This document shows positions 19,621-30,797 of a stretch of 64,000 bases of DNA, piece after piece (the stretch's first letter is position 1; the number at the start of each line of letters is the position of its first letter). Source of the DNA: Pseudomonas putida (GTDB taxonomy: Bacteria > Pseudomonadota > Gammaproteobacteria > Pseudomonadales > Pseudomonadaceae). The stretch is from the NCBI RefSeq assembly GCF_004357765.1, contig NZ_SMTE01000010.1, forward strand, positions 1 to 64,000, given 5' to 3'. The notes below the pieces were generated by a model. It saw nothing but the letters and a program-made list of their open reading frames with translations. It was not told where the DNA came from and made no database searches. Position numbers and translations under genes: made by a program.

Positions 19621-20645
19621 TACAGGGTCTCCTTGGTCTTGGCGGCGGCCTTGGCCTCTGCCGACCGCGACGGCAGCAGGCGCTTGCTCAGGTCGGCCAG
19701 GCCGCCCCACAGGCCACCACGCATGAACACCACCACCAGGATCAGAATCGCCCCCAGCAGCATCAGCCAGCGCGGCCACAGCTCCGACAGCACATCGCCC
19801 AGCACCACGATGGCGCCTGCCCCGAGCAGCGAGCCGAACAGCGAGCCGGTGCCGCCGACGATGGTCATGATCAGGATGTTCTCGCTCATCATCAGGTCGA
19901 TGTTCGACAGCGGCGCGAAGTGCAGCAGCATGGCGTACAGCGCCCCGGCGATCCCGGTGATGGCGCCGGACAGCATGAACACCAGGATCTTGAAGTGGCG
20001 CACGTCGTAGCCGATGGCGGCGGCGCGGGTCTCGTTCTCGCGAATGGCCAGCAGGGTGCTGCCGAACGGCGAGCGGATCACCCGCAGGGCTCCGGCGAAG
20101 ATCAACACGAACAGCACCGCCACGAACGCGTAGAAATGCCGAGGGTCGCTCAGGTCGACCAGCACATGGCCGGCGATCTCGATGTTCGGCCGTGGCACAT
20201 CGAGCAGGCCGTTGTCGCCGCCGGTCCAGCCGCTGAGGGTGTAGGCCAGGAAATACGCCATCTGGCTGAAGGCCAGGGTCAGCATGACGAAGTAGATGCC
20301 TTTGCGGCGGATGGCCAGCGCGCCCACCAGCAGCGCCAGGACGGCGCCGAACAATGCAGCGCCCAGCAGCGCCGCGAACAGGCCCCAGTGCAGATGGATC
20401 ATCAGCAGCGCCGCGCCGTAGGCGCCCACGCCGAAGAAGATGCCCTGGCCGAAAGACAGCAGGCCGGTGTAGCCGAGCAGCAGGTTGCAGGCCAGTGCGG
20501 CCAGGGCGAAGATCAGGATCTCGGTGGCCAGGGTGGCCGACGGCAGCACCAGCGGCAGCGCCACCAGGCTGACGAGCACCAGCAACAGCAGGGCCGGGGC
20601 GCGGCCCTTGGCGACCGGCAATGGATTTTTCTCGCTCATCGTCAT
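19620..20645 (-). CDS. Liv-type ABC transporter permease (LivM-like)
   Basis: The 341-residue permease has about ten hydrophobic segments with the family motifs NLLLGYTGLLSFGQGIFFGVGAY and IRENETRAAAIGYDVRHFK. The start may be 20645 or the second ATG at 20639. It forms the membrane channel with the LivH-like permease and overlaps it by 4 bases. Confidence 0.92.
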   Translation of the reverse strand: MTMSEKNPLPVAKGRAPALLLLVLVSLVALPLVLPSATLATEILIFALAALACNLLLGYTGLLSFGQGIFFGVGAYGAALLMIHLHWGLFAALLGAALFGAVLALLVGALAIRRKGIYFVMLTLAFSQMAYFLAYTLSGWTGGDNGLLDVPRPNIEIAGHVLVDLSDPRHFYAFVAVLFVLIFAGALRVIRSPFGSTLLAIRENETRAAAIGYDVRHFKILVFMLSGAITGIAGALYAMLLHFAPLSNIDLMMSENILIMTIVGGTGSLFGSLLGAGAIVVLGDVLSELWPRWLMLLGAILILVVVFMRGGLWGGLADLSKRLLPSRSAEAKAAAKTKETL

Positions 20646-21502
20646 GCTCTCCCGAACAGGCCATAGGGACGGACCAGGATCACCGCCGCCATGGCGCCGT
20701 AGATCATCAGGCTGGCGCCTTGCGGCCAGAGGCTGGTCATCATGCTTTGCACCACGCCCACCAGCAGGCCACCGACCAGGGCGCCGCCGAACGAGCCCAT
20801 GCCGCCGATCACCACCACCACGAAGGCAATGCCGAGAATCTCCGGCCCCACGAACGGCTGGGCACCGCGGAGCGGGGCGAACAGCACACCGGCGACCCCC
20901 GCCAGGCCCACGCCCAGGGCGAAGGTCAACGAGAACAGACGGAAGATGTTGGTGCCCAGCAGCGAGACGGTTTCGGTGCTTTCACTGCCGGCGCGCACCA
21001 GGGCGCCGAAGCGCGTACGCTCCAGCAGCAACCACAGCCCCAGGCCGATCAGCGCGGCGAAGCCGATCAGGAACAGGCGGTAGTAGGGATAGATGAAATC
21101 GCCGACGATCAGTACGCCACGCAATTCGGGTGGCACGGCGATGTTCTTGCCCACCGGGCCCCAGATCAGCACCGAGGCTTCCTGGATGATCAGCGCGATC
21201 CCCAGGGTGACGAGGATCTGGAAGGTGTGCGGCAAGTGATAGATGCGCTTGATCAGCAGCCGCTCCACCGCCCAGGCCAGCGCCGCCACCACCAGCGGGG
21301 CGATCAGCAGGGCCAGCCAGAAGTTACCGGTCAGCGCCACGGCGGTGTAGCACAGGTAGGCGCCCAGCAGGAAAAACGCACCATGGGCGAAGTTGACGAA
21401 GTTGAGCAGGCCGAAAATGATCGTCAGGCCCACGGCGATGAGGAAGTAGATCATCCCCAGGCCCAGGCCGTTGAGCAGTTGGAACAGGTACAAATCGAGC
21501 AT
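20642..21502 (-). CDS. Liv-type ABC transporter permease (LivH-like)
   Basis: The 286-residue permease has eight or so membrane helices, the LNFVNFAHGAFFLLGAY motif and the cytoplasmic RAGSESTETVSLLGTN loop, typical of LivH/UrtB. It lies 65 bases after the binding-protein gene and overlaps the LivM-like gene. Confidence 0.92.
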   Translation of the reverse strand: MLDLYLFQLLNGLGLGMIYFLIAVGLTIIFGLLNFVNFAHGAFFLLGAYLCYTAVALTGNFWLALLIAPLVVAALAWAVERLLIKRIYHLPHTFQILVTLGIALIIQEASVLIWGPVGKNIAVPPELRGVLIVGDFIYPYYRLFLIGFAALIGLGLWLLLERTRFGALVRAGSESTETVSLLGTNIFRLFSLTFALGVGLAGVAGVLFAPLRGAQPFVGPEILGIAFVVVVIGGMGSFGGALVGGLLVGVVQSMMTSLWPQGASLMIYGAMAAVILVRPYGLFGRA

Positions 21503-21567
21503 GAGCGTGCCCTCGACAGCGCACGGGGCGGCTGCCTGTACAGGTGGTGGTGTCTAGCGCCGTGGCG

Positions 21568-22770
21568 TCAGGCCAGGGTGCATCCGGTGTGGTCGAGTTC
21601 GACGAACGAGCGACCCGAGCTGATGACTTCCGCCAGATCGTCTTCGTCGCGCATCTGGCCTTGGGCCTTGCCCCGCAGCAGGTAGTAATCCTTGAGCACC
21701 TGGTGGTCGCCCGGGCGGATCAGCTCCTCGCCGGTCGGGCCCTGGAAGCGCATGCCCTGCAAGGCGGCAGATACCGCGGCGCCGTCCAGGCTGCCGGCCT
21801 TGACGATGGCTTCGAGCATCACCTTGGTGCCGATATAGTCGGCGGCCAACGGGTAGTTGGGGTTGATGCCATAGGCTTTTTGCGTGGCGGCGACCAGTTG
21901 CTGGTTCAGCGGCGTGTCGACCTGGTGCCAGTACTGGGCGCCGAGGTACGCCCCTTCGAGCATGTCGCTGCCCAGTTCCTGGAACTGGTCGAGCCCTGCC
22001 GACCACACCATCAGCACGTGCATGCGGTCCTTGATGCCGAAGTTCACGGCCTGGCGCAGGGCGTTGGAGGCCTGGCTGCCGAAGTTGAGCAGCACCAGCA
22101 CGTCGGGCTTGGCGGCGATGGCGTTGGTCAGGTATCCGGAAAACTCCTGCTCCTGCAACGAGTGGTAGCTGTTGCCGATGTGCTCGACGCCGAACTCGGC
22201 GAACACCTTGCGGGCGTTGTCCAGCAGCGCATCGCCGAACACGTATTGCGGGGTGATGGTGTACCAGCGTTTGGCCTGGGGTAGCTGGCGGATCATCGGT
22301 ATCAGGGTTTCGCGGATGGCGCCGTAGGTGGGCACAGACCAGCGGAAGGTCGAACTGTTGCAGTCTTTGCCGGTGATCTCGTCGGCACCGACCGGAGTCA
22401 TGAACACGCCGCCGGCCTTGTGGATTTCCTTCGACACCGCCAGGGCCGAAGAGGACAGGGTGCAGCCTTGGAAGAACCGTGCGCCATCCTGGCCGATCGC
22501 CTCCTGCACCTTGCGCACGGCCTTGCCGGCGTTGCCCTCGGTGTCGATGACCTTGTACGTGAGCGGGTGGCCGAGCAACTGCGGGTACTCGGCGATCGCC
22601 AGGCGCGAACCCATGTCGGCGTACTTGCCGTAGCTGGCGAAGGCGCCAGACATGGACTTGAGCCCATAGAAGGTCAGCGATTCGTCGGCGAATGCCCGGT
22701 GGGCTCCCAGCGGGAGGCTACCGAGGGCACCCAGGGCAAGGCCTGCCTTGAGCAGGGTACGTCTTTGCAT
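21568..22770 (-). CDS. Periplasmic binding protein of the Liv-type transporter
   Basis: The 400-residue substrate-binding protein (Peripla_BP_6/urea-amide type) starts with MQRRTLLKAGLALGALG and a cleavage site after AHRAFA. The twin arginines and following hydrophobic stretch suggest Tat or Sec export. Motifs such as FYGLKSMSGAFASYGK and VGADEITGKDCNSSTFR resemble urea/short-chain amide binding proteins more than leucine-binding ones, but the ligand is not established. AAGGAG precedes the ATG; an upstream extension of the frame is not needed. Confidence 0.9.
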   Translation of the reverse strand: MQRRTLLKAGLALGALGSLPLGAHRAFADESLTFYGLKSMSGAFASYGKYADMGSRLAIAEYPQLLGHPLTYKVIDTEGNAGKAVRKVQEAIGQDGARFFQGCTLSSSALAVSKEIHKAGGVFMTPVGADEITGKDCNSSTFRWSVPTYGAIRETLIPMIRQLPQAKRWYTITPQYVFGDALLDNARKVFAEFGVEHIGNSYHSLQEQEFSGYLTNAIAAKPDVLVLLNFGSQASNALRQAVNFGIKDRMHVLMVWSAGLDQFQELGSDMLEGAYLGAQYWHQVDTPLNQQLVAATQKAYGINPNYPLAADYIGTKVMLEAIVKAGSLDGAAVSAALQGMRFQGPTGEELIRPGDHQVLKDYYLLRGKAQGQMRDEDDLAEVISSGRSFVELDHTGCTLA

Positions 22771-22859
22771 GGATAACTCCTTGGTTGTGGTTATTAGGCA
22801 GGAGTGGCAATGGCAAAGCAGGTACGGCCGGGCCTGTAAGCAGGCCTCTTTCAGGCACA

Positions 22860-23639
22860 TCAGTGGTCGTGGGCGAACTCCAGCAGGAAGTGACGGGCGA
22901 CCTCGCCTTCGAGCGCGGTCATGTGGTGCTCGGCGTCGCACATGTGCTCGTGCATCAGCCGGCGCACGGCGGCTTCGTCACCGGCCTGCAGGGCGGTGAG
23001 CAAGTGCTTGTGGTAGTCGATGTTGGCTGCGGCGAACTGCTGGCGCTTGGGCAGGTAGGCCTTTTTCAGTACCACCAGATCGCGCAGCAGGTCATTGAGG
23101 AAGGTGGCCATGAAGCGCAGCAGCGGGTTGGGGCAGCGGCTGGCCAGCAGGTTGTGGAACTCCAGTTCGGCCAGGCGTTGCTCGCGCTGGCCTTGTTCGC
23201 TGTCCTCCGGGGCGCTGCAGAAGTCGATGTTGGCCTGCAGCGCGGCGTAGTCCTCGGCGCTGAGCTTGCCCATCACCGACACCGCCAGCTCCACCTCGAT
23301 GACCTTGCGCAATTGATACACCTGCTCGCCGTCCAGGTGCTGGAAGTGCAGGTAGTTGCGCAGTGCTCGGCTGGCGGGCTCGGTGCCGACCTCGTTGAGG
23401 TAGGCGCCGCCGCTGGGGCCGGTACGGGTGCTGACCAGGCCTTCGACCTCCAGGGCCTTGAGCGCTTCGCGGGCTGTGCCTTTGGAGCATTCGAAGTGCT
23501 CCATCAGCTCGCGTTCGGTGGGCAGCCGGTCGCCTGGGTGCAGGGCCTCGGTGACGATCGAGCGCTTGACCGATTCGACGATCACGTCGGACAGCTTCTG
23601 GCGCTTGCGTTTGGGTTTGAGCATTTCGCTATTTTTCAT
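22860..23639 (-). CDS. FadR-type GntR regulator
   Basis: The 259-residue regulator has a winged HTH near residues 20-75 (LPTERELMEHFECSKGTAREA) and a helical FCD effector domain with candidate metal-binding residues (ELEFHNLL, DYHKHLL, HMCDAEHHM). It is the first gene of the minus-strand run and very likely controls the ABC importer, hydrolase and amidase in response to the substrate. An AT-rich stretch upstream (23636-23660) may hold its promoter and operator. Confidence 0.9.
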   Translation of the reverse strand: MKNSEMLKPKRKRQKLSDVIVESVKRSIVTEALHPGDRLPTERELMEHFECSKGTAREALKALEVEGLVSTRTGPSGGAYLNEVGTEPASRALRNYLHFQHLDGEQVYQLRKVIEVELAVSVMGKLSAEDYAALQANIDFCSAPEDSEQGQREQRLAELEFHNLLASRCPNPLLRFMATFLNDLLRDLVVLKKAYLPKRQQFAAANIDYHKHLLTALQAGDEAAVRRLMHEHMCDAEHHMTALEGEVARHFLLEFAHDH

Positions 23640-23763
23640 ATTTATGCGGATAAATAGGATTTAGCGAAAGTAACCCGGTCGGGTCAATGCGACAGGTCGC
23701 AAATGATGTGAAAGGGTCGGGGAGGGATATGCGCTGCCGCTGTATGTGGGCGACACGAGTCCA

Positions 23764-23850
23764 TGTAGGAGCGGGTTTATCCGCGACGAAGCCACCGCGG
23801 TGGATGGCACGGGCGTTGCCCGTGTTCGCGGGTGAACCCGCTCCCACAAG
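23764..23850. repeat. REP-type BIME with GC-rich centre
   Basis: Inverted REP arms (GTAGGAGCGGGTTTATCCGC and GGGTGAACCCGCTCCCACAA) enclose a second palindrome around CACGGGCGTTGCCCGTG. This is the same composite design as the unit at 30691 and differs from the simple head-to-head pairs. Confidence 0.88.
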
Positions 23851-23859
23851 AAGCTTGTG

Positions 23860-24090
23860 TCAGCCCTGGCGACCGGGCCCTTGCTCCAGGTGCTTCTGGC
23901 TGCAATACCAGTCATCGCCCAGCTTCAGCGCCCGGTCATTGGGGAGGTGCACGCCGCAGTGGGCGCAGCGCACCATCTTCAACGGTGCGTCGAGCTTGGG
24001 CTCGGGGTGCGATTGCTGGCTGATCTTGAACTTGCGCCACAGCCATACCGCGGCGGCGATCAGGGCAATCCAGAAAAGTAGGCGAACCAT
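23860..24090 (-). CDS. PP0621-type small membrane protein with C-terminal zinc-ribbon-like Cys
   Basis: The 76-residue protein has one N-terminal membrane helix (about residues 3-19) and a C-terminal part with CAHC and YCSQKH, which could bind zinc. It resembles a conserved uncharacterised Pseudomonas family that sits between the GntR operon and bamD. Function unknown. Confidence 0.8.
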   Translation of the reverse strand: MVRLLFWIALIAAAVWLWRKFKISQQSHPEPKLDAPLKMVRCAHCGVHLPNDRALKLGDDWYCSQKHLEQGPGRQG

Positions 24091-24184
24091 GGTGTCCAGC
24101 TTGTCGAAAGGGGGAGCCGACAGTCTAGGGCGCGGCCAATGAAAAAGGGAGGCCCCAGGCCTCCCTTTCTCGCGCTTGGGGGTA

Positions 24185-25204
24185 TCAGTCGAACAGACCG
24201 AAGGTCATGTAGCTGAACCAGGAGCGTGGCTTCTCGGCTTCTTTCGGGCCTTCCGGCAGGATCGGGTTGCCGTCCTCGTCCTTGGGCAGCAGCTCGACCG
24301 GCATTTCGTCGCGGGCGTCCTGGAACTGCTTGACCACGTCCTGGTTGGCACGGGTTTCACCCGGCGGCAGCGGCGTGTCGGTTTCGATCAGGCCCAGGGT
24401 GGCCTTGGACAGCCAGCCACGGCCATCGGATTCGGTCTGCTTGGGCTGGAACTCACCATCGACCAGGCTCGGGTGATCCGGGTAGTTGAGCTTCAGGGTT
24501 TCCAGGCTGGTGGCGGCCAGGTCATCCAGGTGCATCTTCTGGTACGACTCGACCATGATCGCCAGGCCATCGCCGACCGACGGGGTTTCCTGGAAGTTCT
24601 CGACCACGTAGCGGCCACGGTTGGCGGCGGCGACGTAGGCCTGACGGCTCAGGTAGTAGTCGGCCACGTGGATTTCGTAGGAGGCCAGCAGGTTGCGCAG
24701 GTAGATCATGCGCTGCTTGGCGTCCGGCGCGTAGCGGCTGTTGGGGAAGCGGCTGGTCAGCTGGGCGAACTCGTTGTACGAGTCGCGCGCGGCACCTGGG
24801 TCACGCTTGGTCATGTCCAGCGGCAGGAAGCGCGCCAGCAGGCCACGGTCCTGGTCGAACGAGGTCAGGCCCTTGAGGTAGTAGGCGTAGTCGACGTTCG
24901 GGTGCTGCGGGTGCAGACGGATGAAGCGCTCGGCAGCCGACTTGGCGGCCTCGGGCTCGGAGTTCTTGTAGTTGGCGTAGATCAGCTCCAGCTGCGCCTG
25001 GTCGGCGTAGCGGCCGAACGGGTAGCGCGACTCCAGGGCCTTGAGCTTGTTCACGGCGCTGGTGTAGCTGGAATTGTCCAGGTCAGCCTGGGCCTGCTGG
25101 TACAGCTCGGCCTCGCTGAGGTTCTCGTCGATGACTTCCTTGTTGGAGGAACAGGCCGCGGTGAGCCCGAGGATGGCGATCAGCAGCAGGTGTTTCACTT
25201 GCAT
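24185..25204 (-). CDS. bamD: Outer membrane assembly lipoprotein BamD
   Basis: The 339-residue lipoprotein has the lipobox LTAAC (Cys18) and TPR repeats, the BamD/ComL plan. It is an essential part of the BAM complex that inserts beta-barrel proteins. The frame continues far upstream antisense to rluD, but the real start is the ATG at 25204 ([14 protein letters not shown]). It is longer than E. coli BamD (245) by a C-terminal tail, as is usual in Pseudomonas. Divergent from rluD with a 147-base promoter region. Confidence 0.95.
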   Translation of the reverse strand: MQVKHLLLIAILGLTAACSSNKEVIDENLSEAELYQQAQADLDNSSYTSAVNKLKALESRYPFGRYADQAQLELIYANYKNSEPEAAKSAAERFIRLHPQHPNVDYAYYLKGLTSFDQDRGLLARFLPLDMTKRDPGAARDSYNEFAQLTSRFPNSRYAPDAKQRMIYLRNLLASYEIHVADYYLSRQAYVAAANRGRYVVENFQETPSVGDGLAIMVESYQKMHLDDLAATSLETLKLNYPDHPSLVDGEFQPKQTESDGRGWLSKATLGLIETDTPLPPGETRANQDVVKQFQDARDEMPVELLPKDEDGNPILPEGPKEAEKPRSWFSYMTFGLFD

Positions 25205-25351
25205 AGCGGCTTGCGTCCCTTTGACGGCCGCTGTCTTGGGCGGTGCCGTCCTGTTATGATGACCACCCCGGCTGAGCCCGGGGCAAAAGAAGCCGTATTT
25301 AACCACAAGCGCGCAGCCGAAACCAAAGGCTGTGCGCCCGCCGAATCGAGC

Positions 25352-26314
25352 ATGTCCGAGATCATTCAACTTAGCGCAGAGGTACCGTCCGAACTGGGCG
25401 GGCAACGCCTCGACCAGGTCGCCGCCCAATTGTTCGCCGAGTATTCGCGTTCGCGGCTTACTTCGTGGATCAAAGAAGGTCGCCTGACGGTCGACGGCGC
25501 GGTCCTGCGCCCACGCGACACCGTCCACGGTGGCTCGCTGCTGGCGCTGGACGCCGAGCAGGAAGCCCAGGGCGAGTGGGAGGCCGAGGACATCGAGCTG
25601 GACATCGTCTATGAAGACGACCAGATTCTGGTGATCAACAAACCGGCCGGCCTGGTGGTGCACCCGGCTGCCGGGCATGCCAGCGGCACCTTGCTCAACG
25701 CGCTGCTGCACCACGTGCCGGACATCGTCAACGTCCCGCGTGCCGGCATCGTGCATCGCCTGGACAAGGACACCACCGGCCTGATGGTGGTGGCCAAGAC
25801 CCTGCAGGCGCAGACCAACCTGGTCGACCAGCTGCAGAAGCGCTCGGTCAGCCGCATCTATGAATGCATCGTGGTCGGCGTGGTGACTGCCGGCGGCAAG
25901 ATCGACGCACCGATCGGTCGTCACGGCGGCATGCGCCAGCGCATGGCGGTGACCGACGGCGGCAAGCCTGCGATCAGCCACTACCGGGTGCTCAAGCGCT
26001 TCCGTTCGCACACCCACGTGCGGGTCAAGCTGGAAACCGGGCGTACCCACCAGATCCGTGTACACATGGCCCACGTCGGCTTCCCGCTGGTCGGCGACCA
26101 GACCTACGGTGGCCGCTTCCGCATTCCACCAGCGGCCAGTCAGACCATGGTCCAGGCGGTCAAGACCTTCCCGCGCCAGGCGCTGCATGCGCGCTTCCTG
26201 GCGCTGGTGCACCCGACCACCGGTGAACGCATGGAGTGGGAATCGCCACTGCCCGACGACTTCGTCTGGTTGCTGTCGCTGCTCAGCCAGGACCGCGAGA
26301 GCTTCATCGGATGA
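25352..26314 (+). CDS. rluD: 23S rRNA pseudouridine synthase RluD
   Basis: The 320-residue enzyme has an N-terminal S4 domain ([20 protein letters not shown]) and a catalytic RluA-type domain with D138 in HRLDKDTTG. It makes pseudouridines 1911, 1915 and 1917 in helix 69 of 23S rRNA (E. coli numbering). I start at ATG 25352; a frame extension to 24176 is antisense to bamD and is spurious. The stop overlaps pgeF (ATGA). Confidence 0.95.
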   Translation: MSEIIQLSAEVPSELGGQRLDQVAAQLFAEYSRSRLTSWIKEGRLTVDGAVLRPRDTVHGGSLLALDAEQEAQGEWEAEDIELDIVYEDDQILVINKPAGLVVHPAAGHASGTLLNALLHHVPDIVNVPRAGIVHRLDKDTTGLMVVAKTLQAQTNLVDQLQKRSVSRIYECIVVGVVTAGGKIDAPIGRHGGMRQRMAVTDGGKPAISHYRVLKRFRSHTHVRVKLETGRTHQIRVHMAHVGFPLVGDQTYGGRFRIPPAASQTMVQAVKTFPRQALHARFLALVHPTTGERMEWESPLPDDFVWLLSLLSQDRESFIG

Positions 26315-27051
26315 GCGGCCTGACCCAGGCCCTGCTGTTTCCCGACTGGCCGGCCCCGGCCTCGGTGCGGGCCTGTGTCACCACCCGCGAGGGCGGCGTC
26401 AGCCTGCCCCCTTATCAATCCTTCAATCTCGGCGACCACGTAGGCGACGACCCTGCCGCAGTCGCCGAGAACCGCCGCCGCTTGAGCAGCGAATTCGCCA
26501 TCCAGCCGGCCTGGCTCAAGCAGGTGCATGGCCTGGTGGTGGCGGATGCCGACCCCCGCGTGGTGGCCGAAGCCGACGCCAGCTGGACCGACCAGCCCGG
26601 TATCGCCTGCACCGTGATGACTGCCGATTGCCTGCCGGCGCTGTTCTGCGACCGTGCCGGTACCCGTGTTGCCGCAGCCCATGCCGGTTGGCGGGGTTTG
26701 GCCGGTGGCGTGCTGGAAGCCACCCTTGACCGGCTGGCGCTGGCGCCTGAAGAGGTGCTGGTATGGCTGGGGCCGGCCATCGGGCCCAAGGCCTTCGAGG
26801 TCGGGCTGGAAGTGCGCGATGCCTTTACCGCTGTCCACCCGGAGGCCGCCAATGCTTTCGTCGACGGGGCGCAGCCTGGCAAGTTAATGGCCGACATCTA
26901 TGAGCTGGCGCGGATTCGCCTGGCGGCGCGTGGGGTGACGGCTGTTTATGGGGGCGGGTTCTGCACGGTCAGTGATCCGCGCTTCTTCTCCTATCGCCGG
27001 ACTCCGCAAGGGGGGCGGTTCGCTTCCTTGGTGTGGCTGGAGCCGCGTTGA
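26311..27051 (+). CDS. pgeF: Peptidoglycan editing factor PgeF (YfiH, laccase-like)
   Basis: The 246-residue protein is of the multicopper-polyphenol-oxidase-like YfiH family. Conserved metal-site motifs are [23 protein letters not shown] and the C-terminal [17 protein letters not shown]. In E. coli YfiH prevents misincorporation of L-serine into the peptidoglycan peptide; other members act on purine nucleosides. It is coupled to rluD by ATGA overlap, a common pair. Confidence 0.9.
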   Translation: MSGLTQALLFPDWPAPASVRACVTTREGGVSLPPYQSFNLGDHVGDDPAAVAENRRRLSSEFAIQPAWLKQVHGLVVADADPRVVAEADASWTDQPGIACTVMTADCLPALFCDRAGTRVAAAHAGWRGLAGGVLEATLDRLALAPEEVLVWLGPAIGPKAFEVGLEVRDAFTAVHPEAANAFVDGAQPGKLMADIYELARIRLAARGVTAVYGGGFCTVSDPRFFSYRRTPQGGRFASLVWLEPR

Positions 27052-27059
27052 GTCAGTAG

Positions 27060-27157
27060 CGGCCCTTTCGCGGGGCAAGCCCGCTCCCACAGGTCCCCCG
27101 CCTGATCAGAATCCAGTGAGGCTTTCTGTGGGAGCGGGCTTGCCCGCGAAAGGCCCA
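27060..27157. repeat. REP pair, head-to-head
   Basis: Two REP palindromes face each other between pgeF and clpB, with arms CTTTCGCGGGGCAAGCCCGC and GGGAGCGGGCTTGCCCGCGA. It ends 41 bases before the heat-shock promoter. Confidence 0.93.
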
Positions 27158-27197
27158 GCACCAATCTCTCAGGTTGACCCTGGTCAAACCCACTACG

Positions 27198-27225
27198 CTT
27201 GAATCTTCCAGAATCAACCTCATCT
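27198..27225 (+). promoter_or_regulatory. Sigma-32 heat-shock promoter of clpB
   Basis: CTTGAA at 27198-27203 and CCTCATCT at 27218-27225 are separated by 14 bases. The sigma-32 consensus is CTTGAA, 13-17 bases, CCCCATNT, so only one -10 base differs. It lies 77 bases before the clpB start. Confidence 0.75.
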
Positions 27226-27301
27226 ATTGGTCATCTCTGGCAGGTTTCTACATCACAGGCGCTGTCCATCGCTCCGACCTGCCCTAATAGGAAGGTATCC
27301 C

Positions 27302-29866
<2,565 letters not shown>

Positions 29867-29890
29867 TCGGTTGTCGCCGCTGTGACCGAA

Positions 29891-29917
29891 AGCCCCGCAT
29901 CCGCGGGGCTTTTTTTG
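29891..29917 (+). terminator. Rho-independent terminator of clpB
   Basis: AGCCCCGC and GCGGGGCT form an 8-bp stem with a four-base loop, followed by seven T, 25 bases after the clpB stop. Confidence 0.92.
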
Positions 29918-29929
29918 CATGAAGCTGCA

Positions 29930-30027
29930 CCGGCCCTTTCGCGGGCAAGCCCGCTCCCACAGGTAAGATGTAGATTTCAGCGGCTGCGGTGCACCTGTGG
30001 GAGCGGGCTTGCCCGCGAAAGGGCCGG
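29930..30027. repeat. REP pair, head-to-head
   Basis: Two nearly identical inverted REP units flank a 30-base spacer (arms CTTTCGCGGGCAAGCCCGCT and GCGGGCTTGCCCGCGAAAGG). This is the cleanest copy in the window. Confidence 0.94.
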
Positions 30028-30216
30028 CCCAGACCCCGCAAAATCTGGCCTTTCCGGCACCTCCAGATAACCTGCTGAAAATTTTGAAATTTTTGCTTGC
30101 ATCTAAAATCGAGTGCCCCTAATATACGCCCCGCTGTCAGGCACTAAGCGAATCACCAGCAACATCGGCGATCGCAAAACAACTTACAAATCAGTAAGTT
30201 GAATGAAAAAAAGTGG

Positions 30217-30244
30217 TTGACAAGCAAAACGAAGAATGTAGAAT
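30217..30244 (+). promoter_or_regulatory. Sigma-70 promoter of the tRNA cluster
   Basis: A perfect -35 TTGACA and a -10 TAGAAT are 16 bases apart, followed by a GC-rich discriminator (GCCGGCC). The latter is typical of stringently controlled stable-RNA promoters. It lies 86 bases before tRNA-Asn in an AT-rich stretch. Confidence 0.82.
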
Positions 30245-30330
30245 AGCCGGCCTCAGCAGCGACAACGCGAAAGCGAAATAGCTAAAGAGTCAGAAGCTAA
30301 CACAGTCTTCGGAGTTGTACGAAGTTCAGT

Positions 30331-30406
30331 TCCGCGATAGCTCAGTCGGTAGAGCAAATGACTGTTAATCATTGGGTCCCTGGTTCGAGTCCAGGTCGCG
30401 GAGCCA
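30331..30406 (+). tRNA. tRNA-Asn (GTT)
   Basis: 76 bases including encoded CCA; acceptor TCCGCGA pairs with TCGCGGA, anticodon loop CTGTTAA reads GTT, T-arm GGTTCGAGTCC. First of three clustered tRNAs. Confidence 0.97.
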
Positions 30407-30410
30407 ATTT

Positions 30411-30487
30411 CGGGGTGTAGCGCAGTCCGGTAGCGCGCCTGCTTTGGGAGCAGGATGTCAGGAGTTCGAATCCCCTCACCCCGACCA
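30411..30487 (+). tRNA. tRNA-Pro (TGG)
   Basis: 77 bases including CCA; acceptor CGGGGTG pairs with CACCCCG, anticodon stem CCTGC/GCAGG with loop TTTGGGA reads TGG. Confidence 0.97.
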
Positions 30488-30493
30488 TTTTCC

Positions 30494-30569
30494 GGGTCGT
30501 TAGCTCAGTTGGTAGAGCAGTTGGCTTTTAACCAATTGGTCGTAGGTTCGAATCCTACACGACCCACCA
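30494..30569 (+). tRNA. tRNA-Lys (TTT)
   Basis: 76 bases including CCA; acceptor GGGTCGT pairs with ACGACCC, anticodon arm TTGGCTTTTAACCAA reads TTT. Last of the three-tRNA transcript. Confidence 0.97.
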
Positions 30570-30572
30570 TGT

Positions 30573-30605
30573 AAAAAGGGCATCTCGAATGAGATGCCCT
30601 TTTTC
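30573..30605 (+). terminator. Terminator of the tRNA cluster
   Basis: A 14-bp perfect stem (AAAAAGGGCATCTC and complement) with a GAAT loop is followed by T-rich sequence, directly after tRNA-Lys. Confidence 0.93.
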
Positions 30606-30690
30606 TTTTGCCTCGGATTTAACCTCGCAAAAAAACCTGCAATGTTAAGTGCAGGTTTTCCCTGTTGCTGCTGGGTTCAGCTGCCGCGAT

Positions 30691-30782
30691 CCCTGTGGGA
30701 GCGGACTTGCCCGCGAAGAAGGCACTGCGGTGCATGGCACCGGCTTCGCCGGTGTTCGCGGGGCAAGCCCGCTCCCACAGGC
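30691..30782. repeat. REP-type BIME with GC-rich centre
   Basis: Inverted REP arms (GGGAGCGGACTTGCCCGCGA and GGGGCAAGCCCGCTCCCACA) enclose CACCGGCTTCGCCGGTG, a second hairpin. It matches the composite unit at 23764 and sits between the tRNA terminator and the ndh 3' end. Confidence 0.9.
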
Positions 30783-30797
30783 GAAACCCTGCGCCTA

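Noticed and set aside
18868-20664. 598-residue ORF through the LivG-like gene and the permease
   Set aside because: Only its last 250 residues (from 19620) are the ATPase; the rest is out of frame with the LivM-like permease and has no start context.
24176-26314. 712-residue ORF leading into rluD, and the 675-residue minus frame leading into bamD
   Set aside because: Each is one real gene extended through the antisense of the other; both have good internal starts and a divergent promoter gap.
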